A DNA stretch of 64,000 bases from Forficula auricularia (GCA_024734495.1 JALMQS010000153.1:11333715-11397714); one strand, 5' to 3'. Shown: positions 1 to 11,014, counted from the stretch's first letter. A program made the numbers and translations. The notes: a model not told the origin generated them from the letters alone.

Positions 1-660
1 AGCTAGATAAAATACTGCTATGACTTAGTGTTAGTAAGTTATAGACTCCAAAATTATAATAGCTAAAAATCTGTAAAAATTCTGAGAGATAGCTACTATT
101 ATAAGAATAAAATTTACAGAGTTTCAAATTTTTTGAACCAATGGCAGGAATAAAAAAAATTGATCGTTCAAGGCCAAAAACCTCATGTTAGATGGCAACT
201 TGCATTGCTGTGAGGCACAAGTTAAAATTGAGATAGACTGGGGAGAAATTTTTGTATATTTATTTCGAACCATATGAGCCTCTGTCAGAGTAAAAATACC
301 CAAAATAAGGACCACCCTAGAGGCCACAGGGGAGAGAGGTCGCAAGAAATAAAAAATATTTTTTCCTTAGCTATAAAAAGAAAATAGTAGTATGGTTTTG
401 ATGTTTGGGGACCTAACATCTTCTTTGTATCTTATAATACGAATTCACTTAACACGACATTTAATATATTTAAAAGAAAATCATTTTATAAAAGAAATTG
501 TATGAAAGATATACATGAAAAAAGAAATAAATTGAATTTCACTTTTATATATGTATATCATCACTATTTTAATTTAGCACAATTCCGACACCTAACAAGC
601 AATTATATCAGCATGTTTGGCTCTAATATGTGCATTTAAAATTATGAAAATTAATTTTAC
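1..660. other. Left-edge noncoding sequence, 3' side of LARP4-like exon
   Basis: No exon is supportable here. It lies downstream of the splice donor at 660/659 on the minus strand, so it is most likely intron of the LARP4-like gene. The stretch near 570-645 (CTAACAAGCAA...GGCTCTAATATG) is repeated in diverged form at about 1050-1110, which suggests a local duplication of intron sequence. Confidence 0.5.
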
Positions 661-922
661 CTCGGCTTTCTCCATGCTGCGTTATTCGTGAAGAGCCAGC
701 AGCGCTCACATTTGAATTAGTATTGGTTCCTGTTGTTTGAACTGAAGCCGAATCTTTTCTTCTCTCATTGCCACTTGATCTTAGTTCCTTTTCGGAATTT
801 GAAGAATCATTTGCCACTGAATTTGTAGTAGAGTTTTTATCTCGTAAAAGACGTTCGGCTTTTTCACGATGATGTTGGGCGACTTGTGCATAGGAGAGTC
901 TACCAGGGCAAGCATTTTCTTG
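661..922 (-). CDS. LARP4/4B-like gene, exon c (SYAQVAQ motif)
   Basis: Minus-strand internal exon with acceptor TTTTTCAG at 926-923 and donor GAG|GTAAAA after 661. It is open throughout and has phase 0 in and phase 1 out (87 codons plus one base). It begins QENACPGRLSYAQVAQHHRE and continues with a charged helix-like stretch (EKAERLLRDK), then a Ser/Asn/Thr-rich tail. The SYAQVAQ segment resembles the conserved C-terminal SYAEVCQ block of LARP4 and LARP4B, La-related RNA-binding proteins that bind poly(A)/PABP and stabilise mRNA. The La module and RRM are not in the visible exons. The family call rests on this short motif, so it is moderate. The next exon downstream is outside the window. Confidence 0.55.
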
Positions 923-1152
923 CTGAAAAATAAAGATAATATATAGATTTTAAGTAAGATTAATTTTAGAATAGATTGCGTGAAAAATTTAAGAAAAGGT
1001 AGAATTAGCAAACTAGTTTAAAATATATTTCATTAATAATTTTATCTAACACATTTTCGGTTAACAAGCAAACTATCATAATGACATGCTTGGCTCTAAT
1101 ATGTACAAAAACTTTTAAGGAGTTCGGTGTTGGTTCTAGGTGAAACATTTTA

Positions 1153-1283
1153 ATATAATAATAAAACTTGAGTAAGATACGAGGTAGGTTTCACAAAAAA
1201 AGAAATAAAACAAAATTGAGTTTTGTTTTATTTCTTTTTTTGTGAAACCTACCTCGTATCTTACTCAAGTTTTATTATTATAT
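1153..1283. repeat. Perfect inverted repeat, 63-bp arms, 5-nt loop
   Basis: The left arm 1153-1215 is an exact reverse complement of 1221-1283 with loop TTGAG. It sits in the intron between exons b and c. The left flank (GGTGTTGGTTCTAGGTGAAAC) resembles the flank of the fold-back at 12770-13020, so it is probably a member of the same fold-back family. Confidence 0.9.
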
Positions 1284-1344
1284 CTAATATGTACATTTGA
1301 AAACGAACAAAAAAAAATTTGAATAAAATTAAAATTAGATTTAC

Positions 1345-1846
1345 CTGAATGAGACTTGTTTCAGAGGATGTAGTTGAGTTAGTAGCGTTAGCAACAAATG
1401 ATGAAGAGGCTGAAGTATTTGAAGATCTAGAATTGGTTGTGGTAGTAGATGTTTGAATAGTTGAAGATGCGGATGTTACATCAGTAACCACAACAGCGGA
1501 AGTCATTGTAGCAGCATTAGTTGTAGTAGGAATTGGTTTAGTAGACGTTGAAATAATATTCGGGTTATTTATAACAGATGTTGACGGAATAGATGCTGGA
1601 GAAGATGCAACCGAAGAATGAAGTTTGTTCACATTTGGGGGTGTAGAGATACTTGTTGCCGATGTCGTAGTAGCCACCGATACGGTATAAGGTGTCAAAG
1701 AAGCAATGGAAGAGGTGTTAGCCGTCGAGGACTGAGTAAGCGTTTGGGAAGCTACTGTCATCGACGAAGATTCACCTCCATTTACCATAACTTCGTCAGT
1801 CTTAGTTGATTTGTCGGCCATGTTTTTAGCTACAGGAACTGTCCTA
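1345..1846 (-). CDS. LARP4/4B-like gene, exon b (Ser/Thr-rich)
   Basis: Minus-strand exon with acceptor TTTTTGTCTAG (exon start 1846, or 1843 using the tandem AG three bases later) and donor CAG|GTAAAT after 1345. Either acceptor keeps the frame: the phase-2 AA left by exon a is completed to AAT (Asn) or AAG (Lys). It encodes about 167 residues of extremely Ser/Thr/Ala-rich, low-complexity, disordered sequence with no recognised domain. It contains MADKSTKTDEVMVNGGESS near its start. The frame is uninterrupted over 500 bp in AT-rich surroundings and the splice phases agree with both neighbours, so it is a real exon. The NAGNAG-like tandem acceptor could give two isoforms differing by one residue. 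Confidence 0.72.
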
Positions 1847-1984
1847 CTAGACAAAAATAAAATACATTAGAATAGACATTAGACAAATAGAGGGAGGCAT
1901 AAGCCAATATTATGTATAAATTGTAAACCCTCGAATAAAATTTTGTATAAACTTCGCATAGTTAATTATACCTATTGAACACAA

Positions 1985-2935
1985 ACAACAAATAAGCTGA
2001 CGTGTTCTGATGTGGCCATCCACTTGACTTTATCATACAACCTGGCCCCTCTCTTATATTTAATACTCAATAAAATTATTTATAATCATATAGGGGAGGG
2101 GGGGGGTTAGTTATTCCATTTTTAGACTCCTGGGGACCCATTATGATTATATATACAAAATTTGGTTGCGTTTGGTACAAGAGCCAATATTTCCATTTTT
2201 TTGACTACACCCCCACCCCAATTTTGGGCGGCTAGTTTTTGCATTTTTAGACTTCTGGGTTCCCACTGATTATGCATACAAAATTTGGTTGAGTTTGGTA
2301 AATGGCCAAGATTTTCAATTTTTGACCCCCCCCCCCCCTCTCCCAATTTGGGCGGTTAGTTTTTGCATTTTTTAGACTTCTGATGTCCCACTGATAATGT
2401 ATACAAAATTTAGTTGAGTTTGCTAAATGCCCTAGTTTTAAATTTTAACCCCCCCCCCCCTTAATTTTGGGTCGATATGCACCAAAATCTAATCAGCTCT
2501 TAATCTCAATGGACCAAAACTAGGTGTGAAATTTGGTTTCGATATTCACACTAGTTTTTGAGCTAGCTCGTCCACAAAAATTTGGTAACGCACAGACTAA
2601 CTAACAGAATAACAGACATTTTGACAAAACAATTATTATCTTGAAAAATAAAAAATTTTCGATGTTCACTTATTAGAGCTTTTTTTTAAAGCGGAATGCC
2701 ATGGTTTCGCTCAATTTATTTTAATCAAAATAGTTTTAGCCGTTTTTGAGATATTTCTAAAAAAAGAAGGGAAAAAAAAACACTTTTTTCATGCACGATT
2801 ACAATATTTGACTATACCCTGTATGGTAAAGTAATAATTCAATATAGCTATGACGTTTGGATCGTAAAATAAGCCGATTGAAACGTCATAGTATTGTGTT
2901 ATTTGTTTGTGTTCAATAAAGTTATAATTAATTAT
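1985..2935. repeat. Composite repeat with ~125-bp tandem units, intronic
   Basis: Outer ends are complementary: GAACACAAACAACAAATAA near 1977-1995 and TTATTTGTTTGTGTTCAATA near 2900-2920. Inside, a unit beginning TTTTTAGACTYCTGG...ACAAAATTTGGTTGAGTTTGGT recurs at about 2119, 2244 and 2369. The same unit occurs at 49090-49365, 58960-59125 and 59490-59645, partly inverted. Runs of C or G separate the units. It lies in the intron between exons a and b of the LARP4-like gene. Confidence 0.7.
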
Positions 2936-2960
2936 CAGATTAAGTTGGCTTTTTACTTAC

Positions 2961-3317
2961 TTGTCGGGCGAGGAAGGAGGGGTAAGTGTGGTACTACTAA
3001 AGTTAATCTCGTGTACAGGGTTTTCTTTATCCCCGCTGGTCTGTATCAGAGAGAGTTGACTAGGCTGCGTCGAAGGCATGGTTGTGACCGGAGCGGAGGT
3101 CACAGCTGCCGAAGCGATGGGAGTAGGAAGTGTAGAAGCTACAGTTACGGCAGGAGAAGTAGCTCTTGGGGATGGACACGAAGGGGAAGGGGATGGGTTT
3201 ATCGAAGTATTAGCAGGTAAAGATGGAAGTCCTTCTTTCGAAGTAGAAGCTCCAACAGTCGTACCACCAATTTGCGATTTATTTGTTTTTGCCGTTCCTT
3301 TCACAACATCAGCAAGT
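2961..3317 (-). CDS. LARP4/4B-like gene, exon a (Pro/Ser-rich)
   Basis: Minus-strand exon with acceptor TATATTTTTAG (exon start 3317) and donor GACAA|GTAAGT after 2961. Phase is 2 in and 2 out, and the whole 357 bp is open. It starts LADVVKGTAKTNKSQIGG, then Pro/Ser-rich low complexity with repeated SPSP-type dipeptides, and ends with a TPPSSPDK segment that could be a proline-directed phosphorylation site. LADVVKG resembles tail segments of LARP4-type proteins, but no domain can be named with certainty. Exons further 5' should lie to the right on the minus strand and were not found before the Shab exon at 11015. Confidence 0.65.
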
Positions 3318-3477
3318 CTAAAAATATACAAAAATGAATTAAATTTTGAAAAAATCGACTTTTTTTAAGTAATTGTCAAAAACAAGTTGGTACATAAATC
3401 ATTAAAAAATAATTTTATCAAATGAAGACAAAATTGATATAGGCCTAAGCAATAAAGATGATTTGACTGTTACTTCA

Positions 3478-4268
3478 ATTTTGCCTTATACCAGTCACAT
3501 CCGACCGGTCACAAGGTGAATTCTAAGGTTTTACCTTTGTCAACGTTTACAAATACTTTACCAACCACATACAATCCGCCCTAAGTACTAAATTGAAAGT
3601 TTTTTTGCGAGTAGCAGAATTTTTATTATTAAACGACTTCAAAAAAGGAGGAGGTATGTCTCTCAATTCGAATTTTTTTGTGTATGTTACCTGATATTCC
3701 TCAATTGTGAACCGATTTTGATGATTTTTTTTGCATTGGGTTCAGTCTTGTTTCCGATTGCTAAAATATAAATTTCTAAGTATTGACCTTTTTTGTTATG
3801 TTTGTTCAGGTATAACTTTGTTGAACTGATTTTAATAATTCTTCGCTTTTGATGAGTATAGCTCCAAGATAGTCAAGATGTACTAACTACTGCTATTGTC
3901 TCCTTCAACATTATGCAAACTATTGAGAGGTATCGTGTTTGTAGACTCGCATGATTTGTTTTAGATCCTCATAATAAGGAAAGACTCTCAAAAATGTCAT
4001 TTGTTTTGTGCATAAGTTCAATAAATGATGAATCGACAACGACATGAAGTGTCTTGTGGTAGTTATCGGGACCTGAAAAACAAAATCAAATAATTGTTAA
4101 ATTATTATCTGCCCCTGACTGGTTCTCTAGCTATTGTGAGAGTTTTCGGTCTTTTTCGAAGATATCTTAAGCTTGAATCTTTCGCAGGAAAGTGCAAATT
4201 TATGTAAGAGTCATCTACCCTTTGTCACTTGTAAAAAGTATTTACTTTGCGACATACAACCGGCCCTT
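3478..4268. repeat. Repeat-derived spacer with Harbinger-like MITE ends
   Basis: No host exon seen. 3480-3585 and 4225-4268 each end in a CATACAA(C/T)CCGGCCCT-type terminus matching the right terminus of the complete MITE at 62658-62866. At 3630-3745 there is a stretch (CGACTTCAAAAAAGGAGGAGG...) also seen inverted at 31200-31340. The 4268 terminus interrupts a retrotransposon RT reading frame. Confidence 0.5.
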
Positions 4269-4650
4269 AGTGAATCGCCTTGTCGAATTCCCTGGTTGAC
4301 TGGAATCATCCCCTCTATTCTGATTCTTGCATAATTATTTCGATATATTTCCTGAATTAATCAAATGAAGACCACTGTGATGTTCCAAAATCTTCAGGAC
4401 ATTCTTCAGTTGGATCTTATCAAAAGCTTTTTCAATGTCAATGAAGCAGTAAAAGGCAGGTTTGTTGAATTCCAAGGCTTTTTCAGCTAATTGCCTCACA
4501 ACAAATATAGCTAGCATCGATACAAGCCCGCGTCTAAATCCCTGTTGTTCATCTTCAAGATTTATTATTTTAGTGACTTTTTTTGCTATAATAGACGTGG
4601 TGAGCTTTAGATGAGTATTGAGCAAGTTGATACCTCTCTAGTTTTCGGGG
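4269..4650 (-). pseudogene. Non-LTR retrotransposon RT fragment (jockey/I/R1-like)
   Basis: Minus-strand reverse-transcriptase remnant. From 4650 leftward it reads RGINLLNTHLKLTTSIIAKK, then a LEDEQQGFRRG block, then FYCFIDIEKAFDKI, the motif A region of non-LTR RTs (F.D.EKAFD). In a second frame at about 4345-4270 it reads IPVNQGIRQGDSL, the motif B region. The frame change and the MITE terminus cutting in right after QGDSL show it is dead. A (F/Y)ADD box is not present. Confidence 0.8.
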
Positions 4651-4779
4651 TTTCTGCAGTAATATATTTAAATAACAAGTTTTAATGATATTATAAATTT
4701 TAAAATTATTCTAGATAATTCATCCTTATTATTGAAAAGGTAGAATAGAAGGAATTCCAAATTTATAGGTAATTCGATG

Positions 4780-5341
4780 TGGTGTCGAATTTTGTAAATA
4801 AATTTATCAATTTTATTTTTAATCATTTTACATCCCAGTGTAATATGATTAAGATTTCCAACAATGTTTTCTCCGTATTCACACAGAATGGGTTTTCTTT
4901 CATTTTAATTTTAAATAAATGTTTAGGGGTTGCCGCCGCGTGTCCAATTCTCTCAATCTTATAAGAAGGGTGATTATTTTTCTGCAGAGATTTACTTCAT
5001 TAAACCATGGTTTATTTGGTACTAATGGCATTAAATTCAAGAACGAAGAACCTTTAATTTTACTAGACTTGTCCTATTGGTATTACATTGCTTCTCATTA
5101 CAGCAATAAAATCAGAAGCCGGGACTTGAACATCAGACTCCTCTGTAGTTTTGTTATTATCTCTGGCTAGTTGATCGACAATGTCATTTCCTTTAATTCC
5201 CACATGACTGTAAATCCAAATGAATCTGACGTCTTTATGTATGTTATTTAAACTTAGTAGAATTAAATAGATCAAGTAATTATTTGTTTTCTTTTTACTG
5301 ACATTTTCTAATGCCATCAATACACTCACAAAGAGAAACAA
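4780..5341 (-). pseudogene. Non-LTR retrotransposon RNase H and C-terminal fragment
   Basis: Minus strand. 5063-5341 encodes FIWIYSHVGIKGNDIVDQLA, the C-terminal signature of the RNase H domain (SH.G..GN...D..A) found in jockey/I/R1 non-LTR ORF2. Downstream in another frame the sequence reads KPWFNEVNLCRKIITLLIRL and then TPKHLFKIKMKENPFCV, the usual post-RNase H RLR.GH.../C..C tail. Because this RNase H lies upstream of the RT fragment on the same strand, the two are separate insertions or a rearranged copy. Confidence 0.7.
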
Positions 5342-5375
5342 TGAGGTTGTCCCTGCCTAATGCAAATAAACATAC

Positions 5376-5415
5376 ATACACATATATATATATATATATC
5401 TGTATATATATTATT
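5376..5415. repeat. AT dinucleotide microsatellite
   Basis: (TA)n run interrupted by CTG. Confidence 0.8.
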
Positions 5416-5649
5416 TATTTGTTGAGACTATAGTTTCTTTTCCTTCAGTTAAAAGCTTTTATTTTAATATTATTTTTAAATTAAAATTCTGATTGAAAGC
5501 CGTTTTCAAATTAAAAAAAATACAAATATATATAGTATTAGACCACTGTACCCCCACCCCACCTCCACCCCACTCGACCTCACCCCCGAAACCTCGCCTT
5601 ACCCCCGGATCCCCCACCTCCTGCACCTGTTTTGATTCAACCACATGAT

Positions 5650-7660
5650 TCATTTTTATTCATCCAATTGTTAATAAATAAAACCTATCAAAATCTGTTA
5701 TTTTTTCAGAAAATTGAGACATGGTTATGCAATAGATATTTTTAAATAAATTCTTCATTATTTTTTATTCTATTAAATAAATAAGGTTCTTTATAAAAAC
5801 AATTATAAAACGTTTATTAATAATTATAACGTTTAGGTAGAACAAAATATGTTAAAAACCACAATCACAGTAGTTCTTCAAGGCCTTTGAGAACAATGAA
5901 TTAACCCAACCCATTGTCTGTCTGGGTAGAAAAGTAAAAGAGAAACCTTTTTAAAACTCCAAGATTGGCATGATGAAACCCTCTGACAAACAATATATAC
6001 ATAAATATCATTATGATAATTTTTTCACTAAGATCACATTGTCCCTAAAATGTAAATTCTTTTTAATTATAATTTTATGTTCAAGATTTTATTTATTTAT
6101 TTATAAAGTTATTAAAAAATATGTAGTTGGCTGGTTTTTGCCCAATTGGCAATATCCTATAATTTTAATTGCTGTGTTTCTAATGAAGATCAGGGGTTCT
6201 GTAGGCTTATCACTATCACGATCTAGGCTCCTTTCAATTCCAATTGTATGAAAAGGCTATAAATATGCCAACTGCACTGTATCCTCAAAACGGTCACCTA
6301 TCTCTGAACTAACCAGGCCATATATGTTGCTGAAAATAATTTTTGTATTTATATGAGAATGAGAAAAAGGCATGGAAAGAAAATAGAGATGAAATGTTGA
6401 AAAATTTCTTCTGAAAAAATCACTTCTACATTTTTTTTCCCATTAATATTTAAATTATATACAGGGTGTCTCAAAAGAAAGCTTATATTTAACGGATCGA
6501 TTAAAAAAATTAAGCCGCCTATCAAAAAATGTTTATTAATTATTAAAGTACACAATTTGGGAATTTATTTCTTAAAAATAATATCGTCCAAATGTATATC
6601 ACCTCGCGTTCGCGGCAACTCATTTAATCGAACAGTAAAATTTCTTGTGGCGGCTCGGCAGGTAGACTCTGTGATGGCTGCCATTTCGTGAGCACAACTG
6701 AAACGGGCGCCTATGAGTTTTTTTNNNNNNNNNNNNNNNNNTATTTGAAATAATTAGAAAACTGACCAAATTCAAGTGGGACGAAATGAAATGTCACAAT
6801 CGCAAACACACAAACAGACACATAAGTCTTATAATAATGGTTCAATTTTTTACATTTTTGGCTATACGACCTAAACAATTATTGATACTTATATTATATA
6901 ATATTATTCAAAAAACAGCATTGTATTGTACATTAATTTACTCCTAGCCTGGTATATACCCGGATAATCTAAATAAAAATGAAAAAATTTGTATTTTTAA
7001 AAGTTTAAAGCTCTTAATTTTATTTTAGATTAAAAAAAAATTAAAACAATCAATATAACTTTACGCTCAACTTGCAAAGTGAAAGCATAGTAATTTAATC
7101 CAAAGTGTAATTAGAAAAGTTTTATTTTTATAAAAGACTTTTTTTTTAAGAAAAAATTCATTAAGTGCCGGGAAATACCTCATAAAAAAAGATTTAAAAA
7201 GTTTGACAAAAATGAATAAAGACTTAATATTATATTGTTTTTTTTTCTTCTGAAATTCGTTTCTACTGGCGTGACTGACTCATCGATATATAAAAATTTA
7301 ACAACATTTAAGCAAAATTTGTTATACGTATAGAATAAAAGAGAGAAAAAAATAGTCAGGATTAAAAACATTTCTGTTTCTAGTTCTTCTAAATAAAGAA
7401 AATATTCGTTATTTTATGCCTTTAGATCGAGGGATCGGTATAGGATAGGATAATCTGCATGCCCTGGTGTGTCCCCGATAGGCCTATCTTAAATATCGGT
7501 AATGGGGAATGCGATTTTAGATTGTATACTCTATTAGGATAAAGCCGAACTAGTACTAGTAGTAATAAAAAACGTTATTGTAAATACTTTATTTAAGCAT
7601 ATATGATATCACCTTAAATTTCAATAAATTCATTCAAAAAATGACTTATTGAATTTATGA
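5650..7660. other. AT-rich intergenic sequence with assembly gap
   Basis: No coding or RNA feature is supportable. Seventeen Ns at 6725-6741 mark a gap of unknown real size. A short ACAGGGTGTCTCAAAAG piece at about 6462 is the terminus type of a common insect repeat, also seen at 28125. Confidence 0.6.
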
Positions 7661-7675
7661 ACCATCAGTTCTAAT

Positions 7676-7828
7676 CGAGGGGTGAACCGCGATTGGAATT
7701 AGGTGTACACCGTCTTTGGAATTATTTTGGAATTCATTAGATAATGCCCCTTCATCTATTGTCTTTTACTTAGAAATGAAAGGGGAAGTGGAAGTAGGTG
7801 TACACGATATTACGCGGTTCACCCCTCG
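7676..7828. mobile_element. hAT-like MITE, copy 1 of the CGAGGGGTGAACC family
   Basis: 153-bp element with inverted termini CGAGGGGTGAACCGCG and CGCGGTTCACCCCTCG, flanked by an exact 8-bp target duplication GTTCTAAT (7668-7675 and 7829-7836). The subterminal TAGGTGTACAC is also inverted. There is no coding capacity. The 8-bp duplication fits the hAT superfamily. Two more copies lie at 24132 and 47645. Confidence 0.85.
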
Positions 7829-8218
7829 GTTCTAATGTTAGAGAGCCTAAAATCTAATCAATTGTTCACATTAGAAATACAAACATTTCGGCACCCGAAT
7901 GAACTTTTTACTGCTTTCGGGTGGGCATCAGAATACAGAAAGATAGAATTACACAAAGAGAGGGAAAAAAACATAGTTGAAAATAATTTTTCGACACGTT
8001 TTAGACATTTTTAAGCAGAATGAGAAAATATTTTGTTTTAGACTAGGGCCACCCCGATAGGCTTGCGAGAAGGAAGATTGCCTCCCGGACGAACTGATTA
8101 ACCGAATGTTTTCTACATTTGATTCAATCACGAATCAATTGTAGGGAATTTTTGTCAAATATTGAGTGAAAATAATATTTGAACTTATATATTTCTAACT
8201 TGAAATAATGATCTTAAA

Positions 8219-8650
8219 TAAATTTTTTATAATTCTTCTAACTGATATAACAAAGAATAATTGACCTATCAATGAGAATGTTTTGTACGCTTTATTTGAA
8301 AAAGATATTTTATCACAAGACTATTGCGGATTATGCTACTAAAGTCTGTGGAGTCTTAAATCTGGACCGGAGAGAAAAAAGATGTGATCCACTTAGCTAC
8401 AATCCAACGTCATTTCGCGTATAGCCTGCTAGACATTCGGATGGATCCATCCGAATGTCTGTACGCAAAAAATGACGTTGGATTAGCGCTAAGTGGATCA
8501 CATCTTTTCTCGATCACACTGGTCCGGATTTAACACTCCACAGACTTAATGCATAATCCACAACGTGATAAAATATCTTTTTCAAATAAAAGATTACTTT
8601 ATATTATTCTTTGTCATATCAGTTAGAAAATTATAAAAAAAATTTTTTAT
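8219..8650. repeat. Long fold-back with perfect 30-bp central palindrome
   Basis: The arms 8219-8430 and 8461-8650 are reverse complements with small indels (e.g. CTTTATTTGAAAAAGATATT inverted at about 8571-8590). The centre 8431-8460 is a perfect 30-bp palindrome around GGATCC. Confidence 0.85.
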
Positions 8651-8876
8651 GCAAATTTAGTTGTTAAAAATCTAAAAAGATAATAATATTGATTCAAATA
8701 AAGTTTCTTAGATTATACTTAGACCAATAATTATCAATAAATCAAAAAAACGTTTTTTAAAATGTAAAAATTTAATTCTTGCTCAAAAATAATAAAACTT
8801 GAAAATATCAATTAACATTTTTACACATTTAAAAAATTGAAGTAATTTTTGAAGACGGACGGATATGTGTATAGAG

Positions 8877-9090
8877 TGGATAATGACGAGGCAGTCAAAA
8901 AAAGAAGATAATTCACTTATACTATCTTTTTATTCATAAACAGACGTTTCGGAGGCTATTCCCTCCTTCATCCCTGACTTCTCAAAACCCTGAAGAGGGA
9001 GGGGAATAGCCTCCGAAACGTCGGTTTATGAATAAAAAGATAGAATAGTAAATTATCTTCTTATTTTGTGACTGCCTCATCATTATCCAA
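8877..9090. repeat. Fold-back element with head-to-head hammerhead modules
   Basis: The arms (about 8877-8970 and 8991-9088) are inverted. Each carries the segment ...GGGAATAGCCTCCGAAACGTC followed by TTTATGAATAAAAAGATA. The right arm keeps an intact hammerhead core and the left arm has a damaged CUGANGA box (GGAUGAA). Confidence 0.8.
8990..9022 (+). ncRNA. Hammerhead ribozyme-like motif (PLE dimer type)
   Basis: Order read: CTGAAGA, stem II strands GGGAGG/CCTCC with loop, GAAAC, GTC. The bases before the core (AAACC) pair perfectly with those after GTC (GGTTT), giving a 5-bp stem I. Stem III is absent apart from the ACGU palindrome, as in small Penelope-associated hammerheads that cleave as dimers. 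Confidence 0.65.
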
Positions 9091-9280
9091 TATCAATATT
9101 TAAAAAAGTTTTTTGTCATTTTAATAAAAGTTTCTACTCTACTTTTATCATTTGCCATTTTTAATTTTACTTAATCCCTTGAAATTTTGACCCAAAATAA
9201 TCCTGGAAGCAGGAATTTATATAAATCTAGTTATATTATGTTCTCATTGACATAATTTTATTGTCCGTTTTATAAATATA

Positions 9281-9670
9281 AATAAATACAATTTTTTTTA
9301 TAGAAAACAATTTTATTTAACACGTTTATTTAAAATAGATAAAGGGAGAAATTCTCCAAGAACGTTTGGATTTTAAATACCATAAACTTTTTAAGATTGT
9401 TTTCTATACACTCATTTGTATTTATTTATATTTATAAAATAAACAATAAAATTTTTCAATATATTTAAAAATGTATTTTTCCGAGGCCAAAAGGGTAGAG
9501 AAAAAAATATATTTCTTTTCAGAAATATTTATCTGTTGATAGCTGTTTTATATTAATTTTTTAAAGAAACTATTTTTTCAAATTTCTTAAAAATTTATTT
9601 ATAAAGGGAGAAATTTTCTCGAAACGTTTGAATTTTAAATAAGCATTTTAAGATTGTTTTCTATAAAATG
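9281..9670. repeat. Repeat with boxless hammerhead stem II hairpins
   Basis: 9343-9371 and 9604-9632 contain GGGAGAAATTCTCC-type hairpins followed by (G)AAACGTTTG and flanked by inverted TATAGAAAACAATTTTAT sequences. No CUGANGA box remains. Related pieces lie at 56165-56200, 56941-56970, 57245-57275 and 57549-57585. Confidence 0.55.
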
Positions 9671-9680
9671 TTTGTATTGT

Positions 9681-9996
9681 ATTAGATGAATTAGGAGGTA
9701 TCAGTCAAAGTTGGATGCGCTGGATTCAATAAACACCCTGAATAAAACGTTTTGGCATTAAGTTATTTGGCCATATTCAGTTAATTGGGAGTTATACACA
9801 AAATTTCGGTACACATATGTGATCGAACCAAGCCTTGTCAAAAATAGAAATTGTAGCTTCATGTAAATTTAGATGTAAATTTTGTGTATAACTCCCAATT
9901 AAATGAAAATGACCAATTAAATTCAGGCCAAAACGTTTTATTCAGGATGTTTTATTGAACCCAAATTTGGCTGATACCTCGTCCTTCATCTAATAC
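9681..9996. repeat. Long inverted repeat
   Basis: The arms 9681-9806 and 9877-9996 are inverted, from ATTAGATGAA outward to ACACAAAATTT at the loop. Both carry CCTGAATAAAACGTTTTGG, a possible remnant of a hammerhead core without stem II. Confidence 0.8.
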
Positions 9997-10730
9997 AGTT
10001 TGATCACAGCCACAAACTCTAACAACATTCATACAAATGAAAGGTTTGTATTTATTTATTATGTTCTTATGAATTAGTGAGTCAGTCAACACCCAGTTAT
10101 ATTCCAATATTTACGTTATTATATATTTATAGAAGAATGAATATTTAGTTATATATCTTTTGAAGAGTTTTGTAGTGTATTTTTAAAATGAGGAAATATA
10201 GAATCGAGCAAGGCTTGATAGAGAACGATTGATCGACGAGGAGAGCATGCAAATAAAGTGCCTTGGTGATAAGCAAACACGATTAGGAGGAAAGGAAAAC
10301 AACGATCGACCAACATTGAGACATTCGCAGCCGTATGCCCGTCCCTTGATCCTGCCTAAACCAATTGGATAGATATTTACATCAGCTACAGCTATCAGTG
10401 TTTATTTGGACCTACAGAGCAGGTGGCATCTTGCAAATGAGGCAGTTAGAAAAAGTAGGACCCACCTTCTGGGCGTTTACACTGATTCAAATAATCAAAT
10501 TTATATTCAATGCATTAATCTTCAAAATAATAAAAAGGTCAGCTGTTTTTAAAAGTACAAATTAACTAAGTAGATTGTTTTTCTTCTTAAAGAGGAAGGC
10601 GATTGAAAAACAATTTTCACAAAAGAAAAACAATCGAAAGAATCTAAAACCTAACTAATTTGATTCCTAAGTTACTAGCTACGAAAGAATAATATAGTTA
10701 AGAAAAAAAAAGAATTTTTTTTAGAGATTA

Positions 10731-10876
10731 CTAAGTGCAGACAACAAGAATGGAATGAAATTCGATGACTCCCTGGTGTCGAAGCCCGGACCCCGGGCCT
10801 TCTTCCCCCGGCGCCTTCTTCATTTCAGCTGTCGTCTCCAGGGGGATGATTAATAATCGCTTTTGTTGCCACTCGC
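10731..10876 (-). CDS. Possible alternative last exon of Shab
   Basis: The pore exon ends in phase 1 at 11015. A minus-strand segment starting at 10876 after ...GGATAG (or at 10828 after ACGACAG, same frame) continues that phase for 47 codons to TAG at 10731. It would add a short tail beginning EWQQKRLLIIPLETTAEMKK. The segment is markedly GC-rich within AT-rich DNA. Against it: both acceptors lack a good pyrimidine tract, and I do not recognise the peptide. The intron would be only 138 or 186 bp. Confidence 0.25.
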
Positions 10877-11014
10877 CTATCCTCTTTAACGCCCAAATTA
10901 TGATAAATTAAGCTTAGCCCAATTCTTCATGAAAACAATAAAAGATATTAAAGACATTCTTGTATGAGGGAAAGGTGATTTGTAGGGAGTAGGGTCGAGT
11001 AAATTGGCACTGAC

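Noticed and set aside
2122..2346. 74-residue minus frame
   Set aside because: It is simply translation of the ~125-bp tandem unit and its C-runs; the same unit is not open in other copies.
5459..5653. Gly-rich minus frame (GGGGVGVQW)
   Set aside because: Arises from the C-rich tract; no splice sites in phase with the neighbouring gene.
7949..8131. Minus frame with ISSSGRQSSFSQAYRGGPSL, considered as a Shab or LARP4 exon
   Set aside because: Acceptor-like AG precedes it but no convincing donor follows, and I do not recognise the peptide.
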